A stretch of DNA of 64,000 nucleotides from Palsa-883 sp963847615 (GCA_963847615.1 CAWKAN010000017.1:186001-250000); one strand, 5' to 3'. Positions 37,741-47,055 are shown, numbered from the stretch's first letter. A program made the numbers and translations. Notes: a model not told the origin generated them from the letters alone.

Positions 37741-38210
37741 GGTATCCTCCGTGCGGCGACCGCGGCACCGGATCGGGCGGGCACGCCCGAGCGGGTGAGG
37801 GAGGTCGTCCGGTTCTTGCGCCGCGGCGCTCGCGCGCGTCCTGGGCCGGCCAAGGGCGGCCGCCCGCGCGAACCGCGCGGCGATCAAAGCCCCTTTCGCC
37901 AACCAGGAACGGCGCGGTGCGCCGAGGTCCTTGCATATCCATTCCTCCCGTCAAACCGGTCTCCGTCACGGCGGACTGTCCGGCCTGCGTGGCAAACCCT
38001 GTCTGTCCCGGTGGTTCGAGCCGCCGGGCACCTTGCTACTGCCCTGCCATCTTACGGTGGCTGGGCAGGGATGCCTAGTTTCCAACACAACGGCATCGGA
38101 GCGCAACACGTCACGTGAAGCGATTGCTCACACGCTTCGGTCATGTGCCACTGGCCGGCATGTGCCACTGGCCGGTGCCGATTTTGGTCAGGTGCCGATC
38201 GCGGCTGGCC
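37741..38210. other. Intergenic region upstream of the permease operon
   Basis: No gene supported on either strand. A direct repeat of CATGTGCCACTGGCCGG is found twice at about 38141-38175. The region probably holds the promoter of the permease genes or a processed link from the binding-protein genes. Confidence 0.4.
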
Positions 38211-38253
38211 GGGGCGAGGATCGGCGGCCATGGCGGCCACCGCTCCTCGCCCC
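38211..38253 (-). terminator. Hairpin after the first binding-protein gene
   Basis: GGGGCGAGGA and its complement TCCTCGCCCC enclose a GGCGGCCATGGCGGCC-type inner stem, about 35 nt past the stop at 38288. No clear U-tract. Such a stem between binding-protein and permease genes often protects the upstream mRNA and lowers downstream expression. Confidence 0.6.
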
Positions 38254-38287
38254 CGTCGATCTCACCCGACTGATCTGCTTTGGCTGC

Positions 38288-39637
38288 TCAGCGCGCGAAG
38301 CCTTCCAGTTGGTCCTTCGCCCAGGCCAGGACCTGCGGGATCTTCTTGCCCTCTTTCAACTGCGCCACCATCTTGTTGTGGACCGCGCCGCTGTAGATCT
38401 GCACCGCCATGTCGGGCGAAGCCTCGGACCCGGTCAGGCTTGGCTTGGCATTGTGCCATGGCCGCATCGGATAATTGTAGACCGTGCCTTTCGGCGGCTC
38501 GACTTCCTCCCAGATCTTGAAATCGAGCAGGCCGGCGTAGGGGGGAATGTCGTAGCCCGCCACCAGGTTGTCACGTCCCTCCACCTGCGGGCGATCCATC
38601 AGGTACTCCAGCAGCTCCTGCGCCGCGGTCTGGTTCTTGCTGAACGACCAGATGCCCCAGAAGAAGGTTGCGGTCGGCACGTAGCGCCCCTTCGGGCCGG
38701 TGGGGGCCGAGAAGGTCCAGCAATCCGCCGCCACCTGCGGCGCGTCGCGCTTGGCCACCGCCCAGGCCGAGGGCGGGTTGAAGATCAGCGCACTCTTGCC
38801 GGAGATCAGCGCGCGGTTGTTCGAGGCGTCGTCATAGCTGACCGCCTCGGCCGGGAACCACTTCACCAGCTTCTGCCAGAACTCCAGGCATTGCATCATC
38901 TCCGGCGTGTCGAGATGCAGTTTGCCCTGGTCGTCCATCAGCACCGCGCCGTAGGCCTTGAACAACGCCCCGACCTGGTCGATGCCGTCGGTGTTGGTGG
39001 TGCCGGAGCCGAGGCCCATGCCGAAGGTCATGCCGTCCTTGGCGGCCAGTTCGGCATATTTCAGCATCGTGTCGTAGGTCCAGCTATCCTGTAGCGCGGT
39101 GTGCCCGGGCTTCGTCGGGTACATCGCCTCCAGGTCCAGGCCGTGCTTGTTGAACCAGCTGATCCGCCCGCAGGGCGGCTTGTTCTGCGTGCCCGAGCTG
39201 GTCGGCACCGCGGTCCAGTGTCCCTTGACCTTGGCGAGATATTCCGCGGCTGCATTCACCTCGCCATTCTTGGCGATGATCCGGGCCATCAGGTCATCGA
39301 CCGGCGCCAGCGACTCGTGAATGTTGTAAACGTCCCAGTTCAAGAACGTGTAGATGTCGTGCCCGGTCTTCGCCTGGGATTCCGCCACGCCGGTCATCAG
39401 CAGCTTGTTGCCGTTGCCGGTGATGAAGTCGGCGGTGACCTCGACCTTGTTCTTCTCGGCCCAGGCGTTGACCTGTTTCTGCATGACGTCGTTGCCGGCT
39501 GGCACCCAGTGGTCCCAGAAGCCGACCGCGAGCTTGCCGGCGGCGCCAGCGGTGCGGATATGCACCAAGGGCAGTGCGGCCGAGGCCGCCGCCAGCTTGA
39601 GCGCCTGACGGCGCGAGACTTTTGCAAGTTTTTTCAT
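38288..39637 (-). CDS. ABC transporter substrate-binding protein, Tat-exported (paralog 1)
   Basis: 449 residues. The N-terminus MKKLAKVSRRQALKLAAASAALP is a twin-arginine signal. The rest is a CUT1-type extracellular solute-binding protein (WDHWVPAGNDV... and NPPSAWAVAKRDAPQ). About 65 percent identical by eye to the next gene, with long identical stretches such as VSYDDASNNRALISGKSAL. It probably feeds the permeases 37.7-35.9 kb, encoded just downstream. The ligand is unknown. Confidence 0.93.
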   Translation of the reverse strand: MKKLAKVSRRQALKLAAASAALPLVHIRTAGAAGKLAVGFWDHWVPAGNDVMQKQVNAWAEKNKVEVTADFITGNGNKLLMTGVAESQAKTGHDIYTFLNWDVYNIHESLAPVDDLMARIIAKNGEVNAAAEYLAKVKGHWTAVPTSSGTQNKPPCGRISWFNKHGLDLEAMYPTKPGHTALQDSWTYDTMLKYAELAAKDGMTFGMGLGSGTTNTDGIDQVGALFKAYGAVLMDDQGKLHLDTPEMMQCLEFWQKLVKWFPAEAVSYDDASNNRALISGKSALIFNPPSAWAVAKRDAPQVAADCWTFSAPTGPKGRYVPTATFFWGIWSFSKNQTAAQELLEYLMDRPQVEGRDNLVAGYDIPPYAGLLDFKIWEEVEPPKGTVYNYPMRPWHNAKPSLTGSEASPDMAVQIYSGAVHNKMVAQLKEGKKIPQVLAWAKDQLEGFAR

Positions 39638-39834
39638 TGACGTATCTCCCTGTGTACAGCCACGGGCAGTGGCCGTGTCGTATTCTCCTGCGCCGGCTGG
39701 CAGCGGTTGCGATCCGCCTGGTTAGCTGTTGCACGGCCCAGGGACCGCAATCATGATCGCCATCTCGATGGCAATCCCGATCGCGATCCCTGGGGTCCGT
39801 CCATCTCTGGCCGGGTCACGCGAGACCCGGCGGC

Positions 39835-39889
39835 ATCGGAAGGGGACGTTGCGCGGTCGCTATCAGCCGCTTCCGCACCCCCTTCCGAT
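39835..39889 (-). terminator. Hairpin after the second binding-protein gene
   Basis: ATCGGAAGGGG and its exact complement CCCCTTCCGAT flank a 33-nt loop that has an inner GCGG/CCGC pairing, about 17 nt past the stop at 39906. A second, wobble-rich hairpin lies at about 39737-39791. Both could separate expression of the two binding-protein genes. Confidence 0.6.
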
Positions 39890-39905
39890 CAGGTCCGCAT
39901 AAAAC

Positions 39906-41261
39906 TCAGCGGGCGAAGCCTTCCAGCTCGTCCTGCGCCCAGGCGAGGATCTGCGGGATTTTCTGGCCTTCCTTCAGCCGCGCCATCATCTGGTTGTGGA
40001 TGCCTCGGTTGTAGATCTGCACCGCGATGTCGGGCGACGCCTCGGCCGCAGTGAGGCTTGGCTTCGCATCGTGCCAGGGGCGAATCGGATAGTTGTAGAC
40101 CGTGCCGAGCGGCGGCTCGACCGTCTCCCACACCTTGAAGCCCAGCAGCCCGGCATAGGGCGGGATGTCGTAGCCGTCAGTGGCGTTGCAGCGCTGCTCC
40201 ACCTGCTCCGGCTGCATCAGGTACTCGATCAGCTCCTTCGCGGCCGGCTTGTTCCGACTGAACTTGTAGACGCCCCAGAAATAGCTGAGCGACGGCACGA
40301 ACCGCCCCTTCGGGCCGCTGGGTGCCGAGAAGGTCCAGCAATCCGCCGCCACCTGCGGTGCGTCGCGTTTCGCCACCGCCCAGGCCGATGGCGGGTTGAA
40401 GATCAACGCGCTCTTGCCGGAGATCAAGGCGCGGTTGTTGGAGGCGTCATCGTAGCTGACCGCGTCGGCGGGATAGAACGGCACCAGCTTCTGCGCGTAC
40501 TCCATCACCTGCATGATGGCATCGGACTTGAGCTGGATGTTGCCTTTCTCGTCGATCAGCGTGGCACCGAACGCGGCGAACAGCGCACCATGCATGTCGG
40601 TCGAATTGCTGGGGCCGCCCATGCCCAACCCGAAGGTCATGTTGTCCTTCGCGGCGGCCTCGGCGTATTTCAGGAACGCGTCCCAGGTCCAGGCCTCCTG
40701 CAGGGCATTTTTCCCGGGCTGCGCCGGGTACATCGCCTGCACGTCGAGCCCATATTTCTTGAACGAACTGATCCGCGCGCATGGCGGCTTGGTCTGGGTG
40801 CCCGAACTGGTCGGCACCGCGACCCAGTGGCCCTTTATCTTGGCCAGATAGGCACAGGTTGCGTTGACCGCGCCGTCCTTGGCGACCAGCCGCTCCATCA
40901 CGTCATCGATCGGCTCCAGCGAGTTGGCGACGTTGTAGACATCCCAGTTGAAGAACGTCAAAGCGTCGTGCCCGGTCTTGGCCTGCGCCTCGGCGACGCC
41001 GGTGAGTTGCAGCTTGTTGCCGGAACTGGTGATGAAATCCACCTGCGCTTCGACCTTGTTCTTCTCCGACCAGGCCTCGACCTGCTTCTTCATCACATCG
41101 TTGCCGCCGGGCACCCAATGGTCCCAGAAGCCGATCATCACCTTGCCGGCGGCGCCGGCGGTGCGGATGTGCACCAGCGGCAGCGCGGTTGCCGCGGCGC
41201 CGATCTTCAACGCCTGGCGGCGGGACAGCTTCCCGCTCGTGGCCTGGTTCGGTTTGCTCAT
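39906..41261 (-). CDS. ABC transporter substrate-binding protein, Tat-exported (paralog 2)
   Basis: About 451 residues, twin-arginine signal LSRRQALKIGAAATALP near residues 12-30. Same fold as paralog 1; both end QLEGFAR or ELEGFAR. The ATG at 41261 (MSKPNQATSG) is preceded by AGGAGACC. The longer frame upstream (to 41351) has no homology. Two tandem binding proteins for one permease pair suggest different ligand ranges or a recent duplication. Confidence 0.93.
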   Translation of the reverse strand: MSKPNQATSGKLSRRQALKIGAAATALPLVHIRTAGAAGKVMIGFWDHWVPGGNDVMKKQVEAWSEKNKVEAQVDFITSSGNKLQLTGVAEAQAKTGHDALTFFNWDVYNVANSLEPIDDVMERLVAKDGAVNATCAYLAKIKGHWVAVPTSSGTQTKPPCARISSFKKYGLDVQAMYPAQPGKNALQEAWTWDAFLKYAEAAAKDNMTFGLGMGGPSNSTDMHGALFAAFGATLIDEKGNIQLKSDAIMQVMEYAQKLVPFYPADAVSYDDASNNRALISGKSALIFNPPSAWAVAKRDAPQVAADCWTFSAPSGPKGRFVPSLSYFWGVYKFSRNKPAAKELIEYLMQPEQVEQRCNATDGYDIPPYAGLLGFKVWETVEPPLGTVYNYPIRPWHDAKPSLTAAEASPDIAVQIYNRGIHNQMMARLKEGQKIPQILAWAQDELEGFAR

Positions 41262-41715
41262 CGTCGTTTGGTCTCCTGCCTTCGGCCGCTCCCGGCGGCT
41301 GGGTGAACGCTTGGTTCGGAAGGAGACGCGCCGGATGTCCGGATCGGACATTGCTTGAACCCTCCCGAATGCGGCCCTGCGTCGGCGGCCGCGTCATCAT
41401 GCCCGGAGTGACCCGCGCACGAGGTGACAGTCCCGGCGGTTCAGGTCCGCTCGGCAATTTCCTTTTCTTGACCCGCCAGCAACGCCGAGAGCGGCGCCGA
41501 TGGACGGACGGCCGTGAGGGAGCCGGCCCGTAGGGGGGACTTCCGCGCGAGGCGGCAACCGTAGAGACAAATGTGCAAAATCGCAACGCACGCTGCCGCC
41601 GGTTCGGCAGATAACGGGAATTTCACCGGCTCAGCCGGGCGCTGGCTGGTGGGGCGGCCGGTCCGGCGGCGCGATCGCCGAGGCCGCCGTTCGCCCCCGT
41701 GCCCCGGCCACGGTC
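41262..41715. other. Intergenic region with no gene
   Basis: Upstream region of the binding-protein operon. It probably holds its promoter. No convincing open frame, operator or RNA was seen. The rest of the gap up to 42015 holds MITE copy 4 and about 130 bp of unassigned sequence with an AT-rich patch near 41881-41912. Confidence 0.4.
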
Positions 41716-41880
41716 TTGGACGGCCGCGTAGGGCGGAAAAGCGCAGCGCCTTCCGCCACCGCCGGGCGAGCCGCTCGCATCTGCCGACGTCCCCAACAAC
41801 ATATCCCGCCACCATCCGACGGCGGAAGGCGCTGCGCTTTTCCGCCCTACGCGGCCGTCCAACAGTCAACGCCACATGAT
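41716..41880 (+). mobile_element. MITE copy 4 (left end lost)
   Basis: Core in forward orientation, right end complete (CCGTCCAACAGTCAACGCCA then CATGAT). The left terminal GCTCATATGGCG is missing before CTTGGACGGCC. The arms and core otherwise match copies 2 and 5. Two bases differ in the arms and are complemented on the other side (GGCCGCGTAGG and CCTACGCGGCC). Confidence 0.88.
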
Positions 41881-42015
41881 CGTAATAAATTAATATTATG
41901 AATTATATGCCGCAATAACGGGCGGTGGGCCGGCCGTCGCGCGCCCCCCCAGCGGCACCACCACAGTGGCCCCGGTGGGTGCCGCCCGATGCGTCGCCGG
42001 CCGGATGGCCAGGCC

Positions 42016-43368
42016 TCAGGCGATCGCCCGCGCCGCCGCGAGAACCCGGTCGATGAACACGTTGGTGCTGCCGAGGTAGCGTGCCGGATCGACCAGGCGC
42101 TCGATCGCCGCCCGATCGAGCCGTGCTGCCACCGCCGTATCGCGCAGCAGTGCCTCCGCCAGCGGGATCGCTTCGGCCAGCGCCACATCGCAGGCGTGCT
42201 TCACCACGTGATGCGCCACGCCGCGGCCAAGCTGCGGCGCCAGGCCCATCATCACCGCCTCGGCAACGATCAGGCCGCCGGTCGCCGCCAGGTTGCGGCG
42301 CATCCGCGCGGCATCGACCACCAGCCCCTCGGCGATCGCCGTCGCGTGCTGCAGGGCGCCGTGCGTCAACACGAAGCCTTGCGGCAGGGCCAGCAGCTCC
42401 GCCTGCCACGGGCCGGTGGCGCGCTCGTGGTCGGCCGCCATCGCCCCCTGCATCACCGGCACCAGCGCCTGCACGGTGCGCGCCGCCGCCAGCACGTATT
42501 CCGAGGCGATCGGATTGCGCTTCTGCGGCATGGTCGAGGAGGCGCCGCGCCCGGCCACGTAGGGTTCGGCCATCTCGCCGATTTCGGTCTGTGCCAGCAG
42601 GATCGTGTCGGTGGCGAGCTTGGCGAGGCTGCCGCAGACCAGCCCGAGCAGCCCCATCGCCTCGGCCAGCGCGTCGCGGCAGACATGCCAGGGGGCGAGC
42701 GGCACGCCGAGGCCGAGTTCCGCGGCGAGTCCCTCCATCACCGCGACGCCCTGCGTGCCGAGCGAGGCGAGCGTGCCGGCGGCGCCGCCGAAGCTGACCC
42801 GCTCCAGCCGCGGGCGAAGCTGGTCCAGCCGCTCGACATGCGCGATCAGCGGCTGCGCCCAGGTGGCGCATTTCAGCCCGAAGGTGATCGGCAGCGCCTG
42901 CTGCAGATGGGTGCGCCCGGCCATCACCGTGGCGCGGTGGCGATCGGCCTGCGCCGCCAGCGCGGCGATGATCGCCAGCAGCGCGGCGCGCACCAGGGCC
43001 AGCCCGTCGCGCGCCTGCAGCACCGTGGCGGTGTCCATGATGTCCTGGGTGGTGGCGCCCCAATGCGTCCAGCCGCCCGCCGCCCCGGCCGCGCGCGACA
43101 GCCCGGCGACCAGCCCGACCACCGGGTAGCCGACGTTGCGCGCGCTGGCGGCCAGCTCGGCCGGGTCGAGGGTTTCGAACCGCGCCGCCGCGGTGATCGC
43201 CCTGGCGGCCTCGGCCGGGATGATGCCGAGCCGCGCCTGGGCGCGGGCCAGCGCCGCCTCGACGTCGAGCATGCGCTGGAAGTAGGCGGTTTCGTCGAAC
43301 ACCGCACGCATGGCGTCGCTGCCGTACAGCACGCCGAGGATCGGCCCGTCGGCCGGGTTCGTCGGCAT
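42016..43368 (-). CDS. pcaB: 3-carboxy-cis,cis-muconate cycloisomerase
   Basis: 450 residues of the fumarase/aspartase superfamily. The signature ASSTMPQKRNPI is at the conserved loop, with THWGATTQDIMDT and GRTHLQQALPITFG earlier. It follows pcaG with a 1-nt overlap and carries out the third step of the protocatechuate branch of the beta-ketoadipate pathway. Reading begins with MPTNPADGPILG. The downstream pcaCD genes are not in this window. Confidence 0.94.
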   Translation of the reverse strand: MPTNPADGPILGVLYGSDAMRAVFDETAYFQRMLDVEAALARAQARLGIIPAEAARAITAAARFETLDPAELAASARNVGYPVVGLVAGLSRAAGAAGGWTHWGATTQDIMDTATVLQARDGLALVRAALLAIIAALAAQADRHRATVMAGRTHLQQALPITFGLKCATWAQPLIAHVERLDQLRPRLERVSFGGAAGTLASLGTQGVAVMEGLAAELGLGVPLAPWHVCRDALAEAMGLLGLVCGSLAKLATDTILLAQTEIGEMAEPYVAGRGASSTMPQKRNPIASEYVLAAARTVQALVPVMQGAMAADHERATGPWQAELLALPQGFVLTHGALQHATAIAEGLVVDAARMRRNLAATGGLIVAEAVMMGLAPQLGRGVAHHVVKHACDVALAEAIPLAEALLRDTAVAARLDRAAIERLVDPARYLGSTNVFIDRVLAAARAIA

Positions 43369-43904
43369 CAGACCTCCAGGAACACGGTCTCGATGTCCGG
43401 CCCGTGCAGGCTGCCCTGCAGGCGGATGTCCAGCCGCCAGGTCGCCGGACCCGCGGGCTTGGCGATCAGCGTGCCGCGCCGCTCGGCGTCCTCGATCGCG
43501 CTCAGCACCGGGTCGGTCGCGTTCAGCGCCTCGCCCGCGAAATAGGCCCGCGTCACCAGGTGGTGCATCAGCCCGCGGCCCAGGATGGTCAGCGCGAAAT
43601 GCGGCGCCTGCTGGCTGTTGCCGCGCCCGGGCAGCGGCCCCGGCTTCACCGTCAGGAAGCGGTATTCGCCGTTCCGGTCGGTCGCCGCGCGGCCGAACCC
43701 GGTGAACCGCTCGGAGGCCGGCGGCGAGGCCTGCCAGAGCTCGACGCAGACTTCCGGGAACGGCGCGCCGTCGCCGTCGGTCACGCGGCCCAGCAGGGTG
43801 ACCCGCTCGCCCTCGGCGCCGAACCGCGTCAGGTCGGCCCAGGACTTGTCCTCGATCAGGTGCCAATAGGGCCCGATGGTCTGGCTGGCGGTGGCAATCG
43901 ACAT
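43368..43904 (-). CDS. pcaG: Protocatechuate 3,4-dioxygenase, alpha subunit
   Basis: 178 residues, intradiol dioxygenase fold. QTIGPYWH at the N-terminus and ELWQASP and EYRFLTVKPGPLP are typical of the alpha subunit. It lacks the full iron-ligand set, which is in the beta subunit. The ATG at 43904 is 3 nt after the pcaH stop; a TTG two codons upstream overlaps that stop and cannot be excluded. Pairs with pcaH. Confidence 0.94.
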   Translation of the reverse strand: MSIATASQTIGPYWHLIEDKSWADLTRFGAEGERVTLLGRVTDGDGAPFPEVCVELWQASPPASERFTGFGRAATDRNGEYRFLTVKPGPLPGRGNSQQAPHFALTILGRGLMHHLVTRAYFAGEALNATDPVLSAIEDAERRGTLIAKPAGPATWRLDIRLQGSLHGPDIETVFLEV

Positions 43905-43906
43905 GC

Positions 43907-44608
43907 TCAATGTCCCATCGGCGTCGCCGCCCGGCCGCGCAGCACCACGTCGAAGCGGTAGCCGAGCGCCCAGTCGGGTTCGGTGATGTCGAGGTCGAAT
44001 TCGGCGATCAGCCGGTTGCGCGCGGCGAGGTCCGGCACCGCGTTGAAGATCGGGTCGAACGCCAGCAGCGGGTCGCCGGGGAAATACATCTGGGTGACCA
44101 GGCGGGTGGCGAAGGCGGGGCCGAAATAGGAGAAATGGATGTGGTTCGGCCGCCAGGCGTTCTTGTGGTTGGGCCAGGGATAGGCGCCGGGGCGGACGGT
44201 CAGGAACTTGTAGCGCCCTTGCGCGTCGGTGAAGACCCGCCCGTCGCCATGGAAATTGGGATCCAGCGGCGCATCGTGCTGGTCGGCCGGATGGTGGTAG
44301 CGGCCGGTGGCATTGGCCTGCCAGATCTCGATCATCGTGTTGGGCACCGGGCGGCCGGATTCGTCGGTGATGGTGCCGGCGACGATGATGCGCTCGCCCA
44401 GCGCCGGCTTGCCGGTGGCCATCGTCAGGTCGGCCATCGGCGGGAAGTGCAGCGGCGAGAAGGCCGGGCCGGTGGTTTCCGTGACGCTGTGCGGGATCTT
44501 GATCGGCGCCTGGTTGGGATGGCGCTTGATGGTGCCGAGATAGCCCGGCGAATCGTTGTCCGGCTGCGTGCCGGGGGTGGTGGGCCGGAATGGCACCGGG
44601 TCGGTCAT
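43907..44608 (-). CDS. pcaH: Protocatechuate 3,4-dioxygenase, beta subunit
   Basis: 233 residues. Iron-binding subunit: tyrosine and histidine ligands lie in TGRYHHP, YPWPNHKNAWRPNHIHFS. It opens the aromatic ring of protocatechuate between the hydroxyls. First gene of pcaH-pcaG-pcaB. Start MTDPVPFRPT at 44608. No regulator (PcaQ-like) is seen next to it, so regulation is likely from elsewhere. Confidence 0.96.
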   Translation of the reverse strand: MTDPVPFRPTTPGTQPDNDSPGYLGTIKRHPNQAPIKIPHSVTETTGPAFSPLHFPPMADLTMATGKPALGERIIVAGTITDESGRPVPNTMIEIWQANATGRYHHPADQHDAPLDPNFHGDGRVFTDAQGRYKFLTVRPGAYPWPNHKNAWRPNHIHFSYFGPAFATRLVTQMYFPGDPLLAFDPIFNAVPDLAARNRLIAEFDLDITEPDWALGYRFDVVLRGRAATPMGH

Positions 44609-44652
44609 CGGGCGTCCTCCCAGGGGATGGCGGGTTGCCGCGGTCTTAACAC

Positions 44653-45270
44653 CTACGCCGGCAGGGAGGCGAGCAGCCTGCGTGCCTTGGCTGCCACGCT
44701 CGCCGCTGTGTCGCCCGGCTGGTAGATGGATGAACCGATGCCGAAGCCGGCGGCGCCGGCGGCGTGCCAGGCGGGGATATTGCTCGCGTCGATGCCGCCG
44801 ACCGGCAGCACCGCGGTGCCCGGGGGCAGCACGGCGCGCAGCGCGCGCAGCACCGCCGGGCTGGCGGCCTCGGCCGGGAACAATTTCAGCGCGTCGGCCC
44901 CGGCGGCGAGCATGGCGAAGGCCTCGGTGGGGGTGAAGCAGCCGGGGACGGCGAGCAATCCCCGCGCCTTGGCGGCGCGCGTCAGCGCGGGGTCGGCGTG
45001 CGGGGTGACGATCAGCCGCCCGCCGGCGTGGGCGATGTCGGCGACCTGCGCCTCGGTCATGACCGTGCCGGCGCCGATCAGCAGGCGGGGGCCGAAGTCG
45101 CGTGCCAGGGCGGCGATGCTGGCGAATGGGTCGGGCGAGTTCAGCGGCACCTCGACGATGGCGATGCCGGCCTGGTCCAGCGCCGTGGCGATGGCGGCGA
45201 CTTCATGCGGCTGCACGCCGCGCAGGATGGCGATCAGCCTGCAGCGGTCGAGGTAGGTGGAGAGGGGCAA
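44653..45270 (-). CDS. dgoA: 2-dehydro-3-deoxy-6-phosphogalactonate aldolase (KDPG-aldolase family)
   Basis: 205 residues of the KDPG/KDPGal aldolase class I family. Active-site motifs: AILRG, VEVPLNSP (glutamate) and ALKLFPAE (Schiff-base lysine). The TTG at 45270 (LPLSTYLDR) with GGAGG 9 nt upstream is preferred; the longer frame has no homology. The dgoK kinase next in the cluster favours the galactonate rather than gluconate pathway. The two genes are separated by a plus-strand toxin-antitoxin pair. Confidence 0.88.
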   Translation of the reverse strand: MPLSTYLDRCRLIAILRGVQPHEVAAIATALDQAGIAIVEVPLNSPDPFASIAALARDFGPRLLIGAGTVMTEAQVADIAHAGGRLIVTPHADPALTRAAKARGLLAVPGCFTPTEAFAMLAAGADALKLFPAEAASPAVLRALRAVLPPGTAVLPVGGIDASNIPAWHAAGAAGFGIGSSIYQPGDTAASVAAKARRLLASLPA

Positions 45271-45328
45271 GGGCGAGGCCCTCCGGGTTGCAGATTGACA
45301 AATTATCGCAAAAAAAGCATATAGCGTC

Positions 45329-45652
45329 ATGCCATGGTCGGTCGTCTTCGTAAACCAGGAAGCGCGGCAGGAACTCGAGGCGTTACCCCTGGACACGCGG
45401 GCGAGTTTCGAGCGGATTGTCCGGCTGATCCAGAGTTTTGGCCTCGAGCAGGTGCATGAGCCTTACATCAAGCATCTGGCAGGGCGGCTTTGGGAGATGC
45501 GGCTCAAGGGCAAGGATGGAATTGCCCGCTCGATCTATGCCACGGCGAGCGGCCGACGCGTCGTGGTGCTCCGCACGTTCGTCAAGAAGACGCAGAAGAC
45601 ACCGCGGCGGGAACTCGAGCTGGCGCTGCAGCGCGTGAAGGAGGTCACATGA
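45329..45652 (+). CDS. RelE/HigB-type toxin (phage-derived Gp49-like)
   Basis: 107 residues with the PF05973-like pattern: VVFVNQEARQELEALP, IKHLAGRLWEMRLKGKDG, IYATASGRRVVVLRTFVKKTQKTP and final REL-ELALQRVKEV. Family members are ribosome-dependent mRNA interferases. ATG at 45329. The next gene's start overlaps the stop (ATGA), as in many toxin-first modules. Confidence 0.9.
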   Translation: MPWSVVFVNQEARQELEALPLDTRASFERIVRLIQSFGLEQVHEPYIKHLAGRLWEMRLKGKDGIARSIYATASGRRVVVLRTFVKKTQKTPRRELELALQRVKEVT

Positions 45653-45963
45653 GCCGGAAGATGATCCCCGTGGAGGAGGCTTTTGCCGCGTGGTGTCGTG
45701 ACCCCGACTATGTCGCGGCGTACGACAGCCTGGAGGGCGAATTCGCCCTCGCATCGGCGCTGATCGCCGCACGTACCAAGGCTGGCCTGACCCAGGCGCA
45801 ACTTGCCGCGCGCATGCAAACCACGCAGGCGGTGATCGCGCGCCTGGAGGGCGGGCAGACGAAACCGTCGACGCGCACGCTCGAACGTTTCGCTGCCGCC
45901 ACTGGGATGCGGCTGCGTATCAGCTTCGAGCCCGCGGTTTCACGTCGAAGCAAGGTCGCCTGA
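45649..45963 (+). CDS. XRE-family antitoxin (HigA-like)
   Basis: 104 residues with a helix-turn-helix (LTQAQLAARMQTTQAVIARLEGG). It probably neutralises the toxin and represses its own promoter. The overlap ATGA with the upstream gene indicates translational coupling. The pair interrupts the dgoA-dgoK gene order on the opposite strand. Confidence 0.9.
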   Translation: MSRKMIPVEEAFAAWCRDPDYVAAYDSLEGEFALASALIAARTKAGLTQAQLAARMQTTQAVIARLEGGQTKPSTRTLERFAAATGMRLRISFEPAVSRRSKVA

Positions 45964-46170
45964 AGCACACCAAGAGCGTCGTCCTCTCCATACGTTGAGT
46001 GTGGCTATGGCGAACCTTGCTCAACAATGATGCGGTGCGGTGTCTCGGGTCAGTGGCGCCAGCAAGTGCCGCCCGGGGCCGCCCGGGGCCGATCGACCGA
46101 CGATCCCTCGCCCGGAAGACCCGTCCCCCCGGGATCATGCGTTCCCAGGGGCAGGGCTCCACAGGGTATC

Positions 46171-47055
46171 TCAGCCCCACACGGCATGTTCACCGATCGC
46201 CGCCAGACCATGCGCCGCGGCGTCGCCGTCATGGCGCTCAGCGTAGCAGCCGCAGGCGGCGATGGCGCGGGCATACAGCGCGGTCAGCTCCGGCATGCCG
46301 ATCACCTGCACCACCGCGCCGCGCTGCGCGGCCAGCGCGGCGCGCACCTCGTGGCCGATCAGGATGCCGGACAGGTAGGAGGCGGTGTCGCTCTCCGCCA
46401 TCCGCCCGGTCAGCGCCAGGCTGCGCGCGCCGAACACGTGGTGCAGCAGGCCGTCGGCATCGCCGGCGCGCAGCACGCCCTGGTCGAACGCCGCCGCGCT
46501 GGTGGCGCCGTCGCGCATCATGCGCCCCAGGATGGTGTGCCCGCGCAGCGCGGCGAAGGCCTCCCCGGTCAGGTGGGTGGTGAAGCCGCTGATCCGCCCG
46601 GCCTCGATCCGCGCCCATTTCGAGTGGCTTCCCGGCAGGCAGGCCAGGCCGCTGCCGCCGATCGCCCCCTGGCAGCCGATGATCTGGGTCTCCTCGCCGC
46701 GCATCACCTCCGGCACGCCGGCTGCGTCCTCGGTGCTGAGGCCGGGCACCAGCTTCACCTGGCCCCAGTCGAAGGCGATGTCGGTGAGTGCGCCGGCAAT
46801 GTCGGCGGCGCCGGCGGGGCAGGGGAGGTAGGGCGCCTCCTTCCAGCCCTGGCGGCTGCCGATCATGCCGGAGAGCAGGACATGGTCGTCGCCGGCCGCC
46901 AGCCAGGGACCGATCTCCTCACGCAACGTCTCGGCGAAGCGGTTGTCCGGCAGGTTGAGGATGCCGCGCGCACTGGCGCGGCGATCGCGGATGGCGCCGT
47001 CGCCGGCGATGCGGAAGGCACGGAACGAGGTGGTGCCCCAATCGACGCCGATCAT
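46171..47055 (-). CDS. dgoK: 2-dehydro-3-deoxygalactonokinase
   Basis: 294 residues. The DgoK family starts with GVDWGTTSFRAF and includes GEETQIIG and LPGSHSKWARIE. It phosphorylates 2-keto-3-deoxygalactonate for the DgoA aldolase. The ATG at 47055 has AGGGGGAAGCG upstream. It converges on the toxin-antitoxin pair; 208 bp between them show no gene. Confidence 0.94.
   Translation of the reverse strand: MIGVDWGTTSFRAFRIAGDGAIRDRRASARGILNLPDNRFAETLREEIGPWLAAGDDHVLLSGMIGSRQGWKEAPYLPCPAGAADIAGALTDIAFDWGQVKLVPGLSTEDAAGVPEVMRGEETQIIGCQGAIGGSGLACLPGSHSKWARIEAGRISGFTTHLTGEAFAALRGHTILGRMMRDGATSAAAFDQGVLRAGDADGLLHHVFGARSLALTGRMAESDTASYLSGILIGHEVRAALAAQRGAVVQVIGMPELTALYARAIAACGCYAERHDGDAAAHGLAAIGEHAVWG

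Noticed and set aside
45301..45328. A-rich run before the HigB-like gene as a terminator
   Set aside because: No stem precedes it; it more likely belongs to the promoter of the toxin-antitoxin pair.
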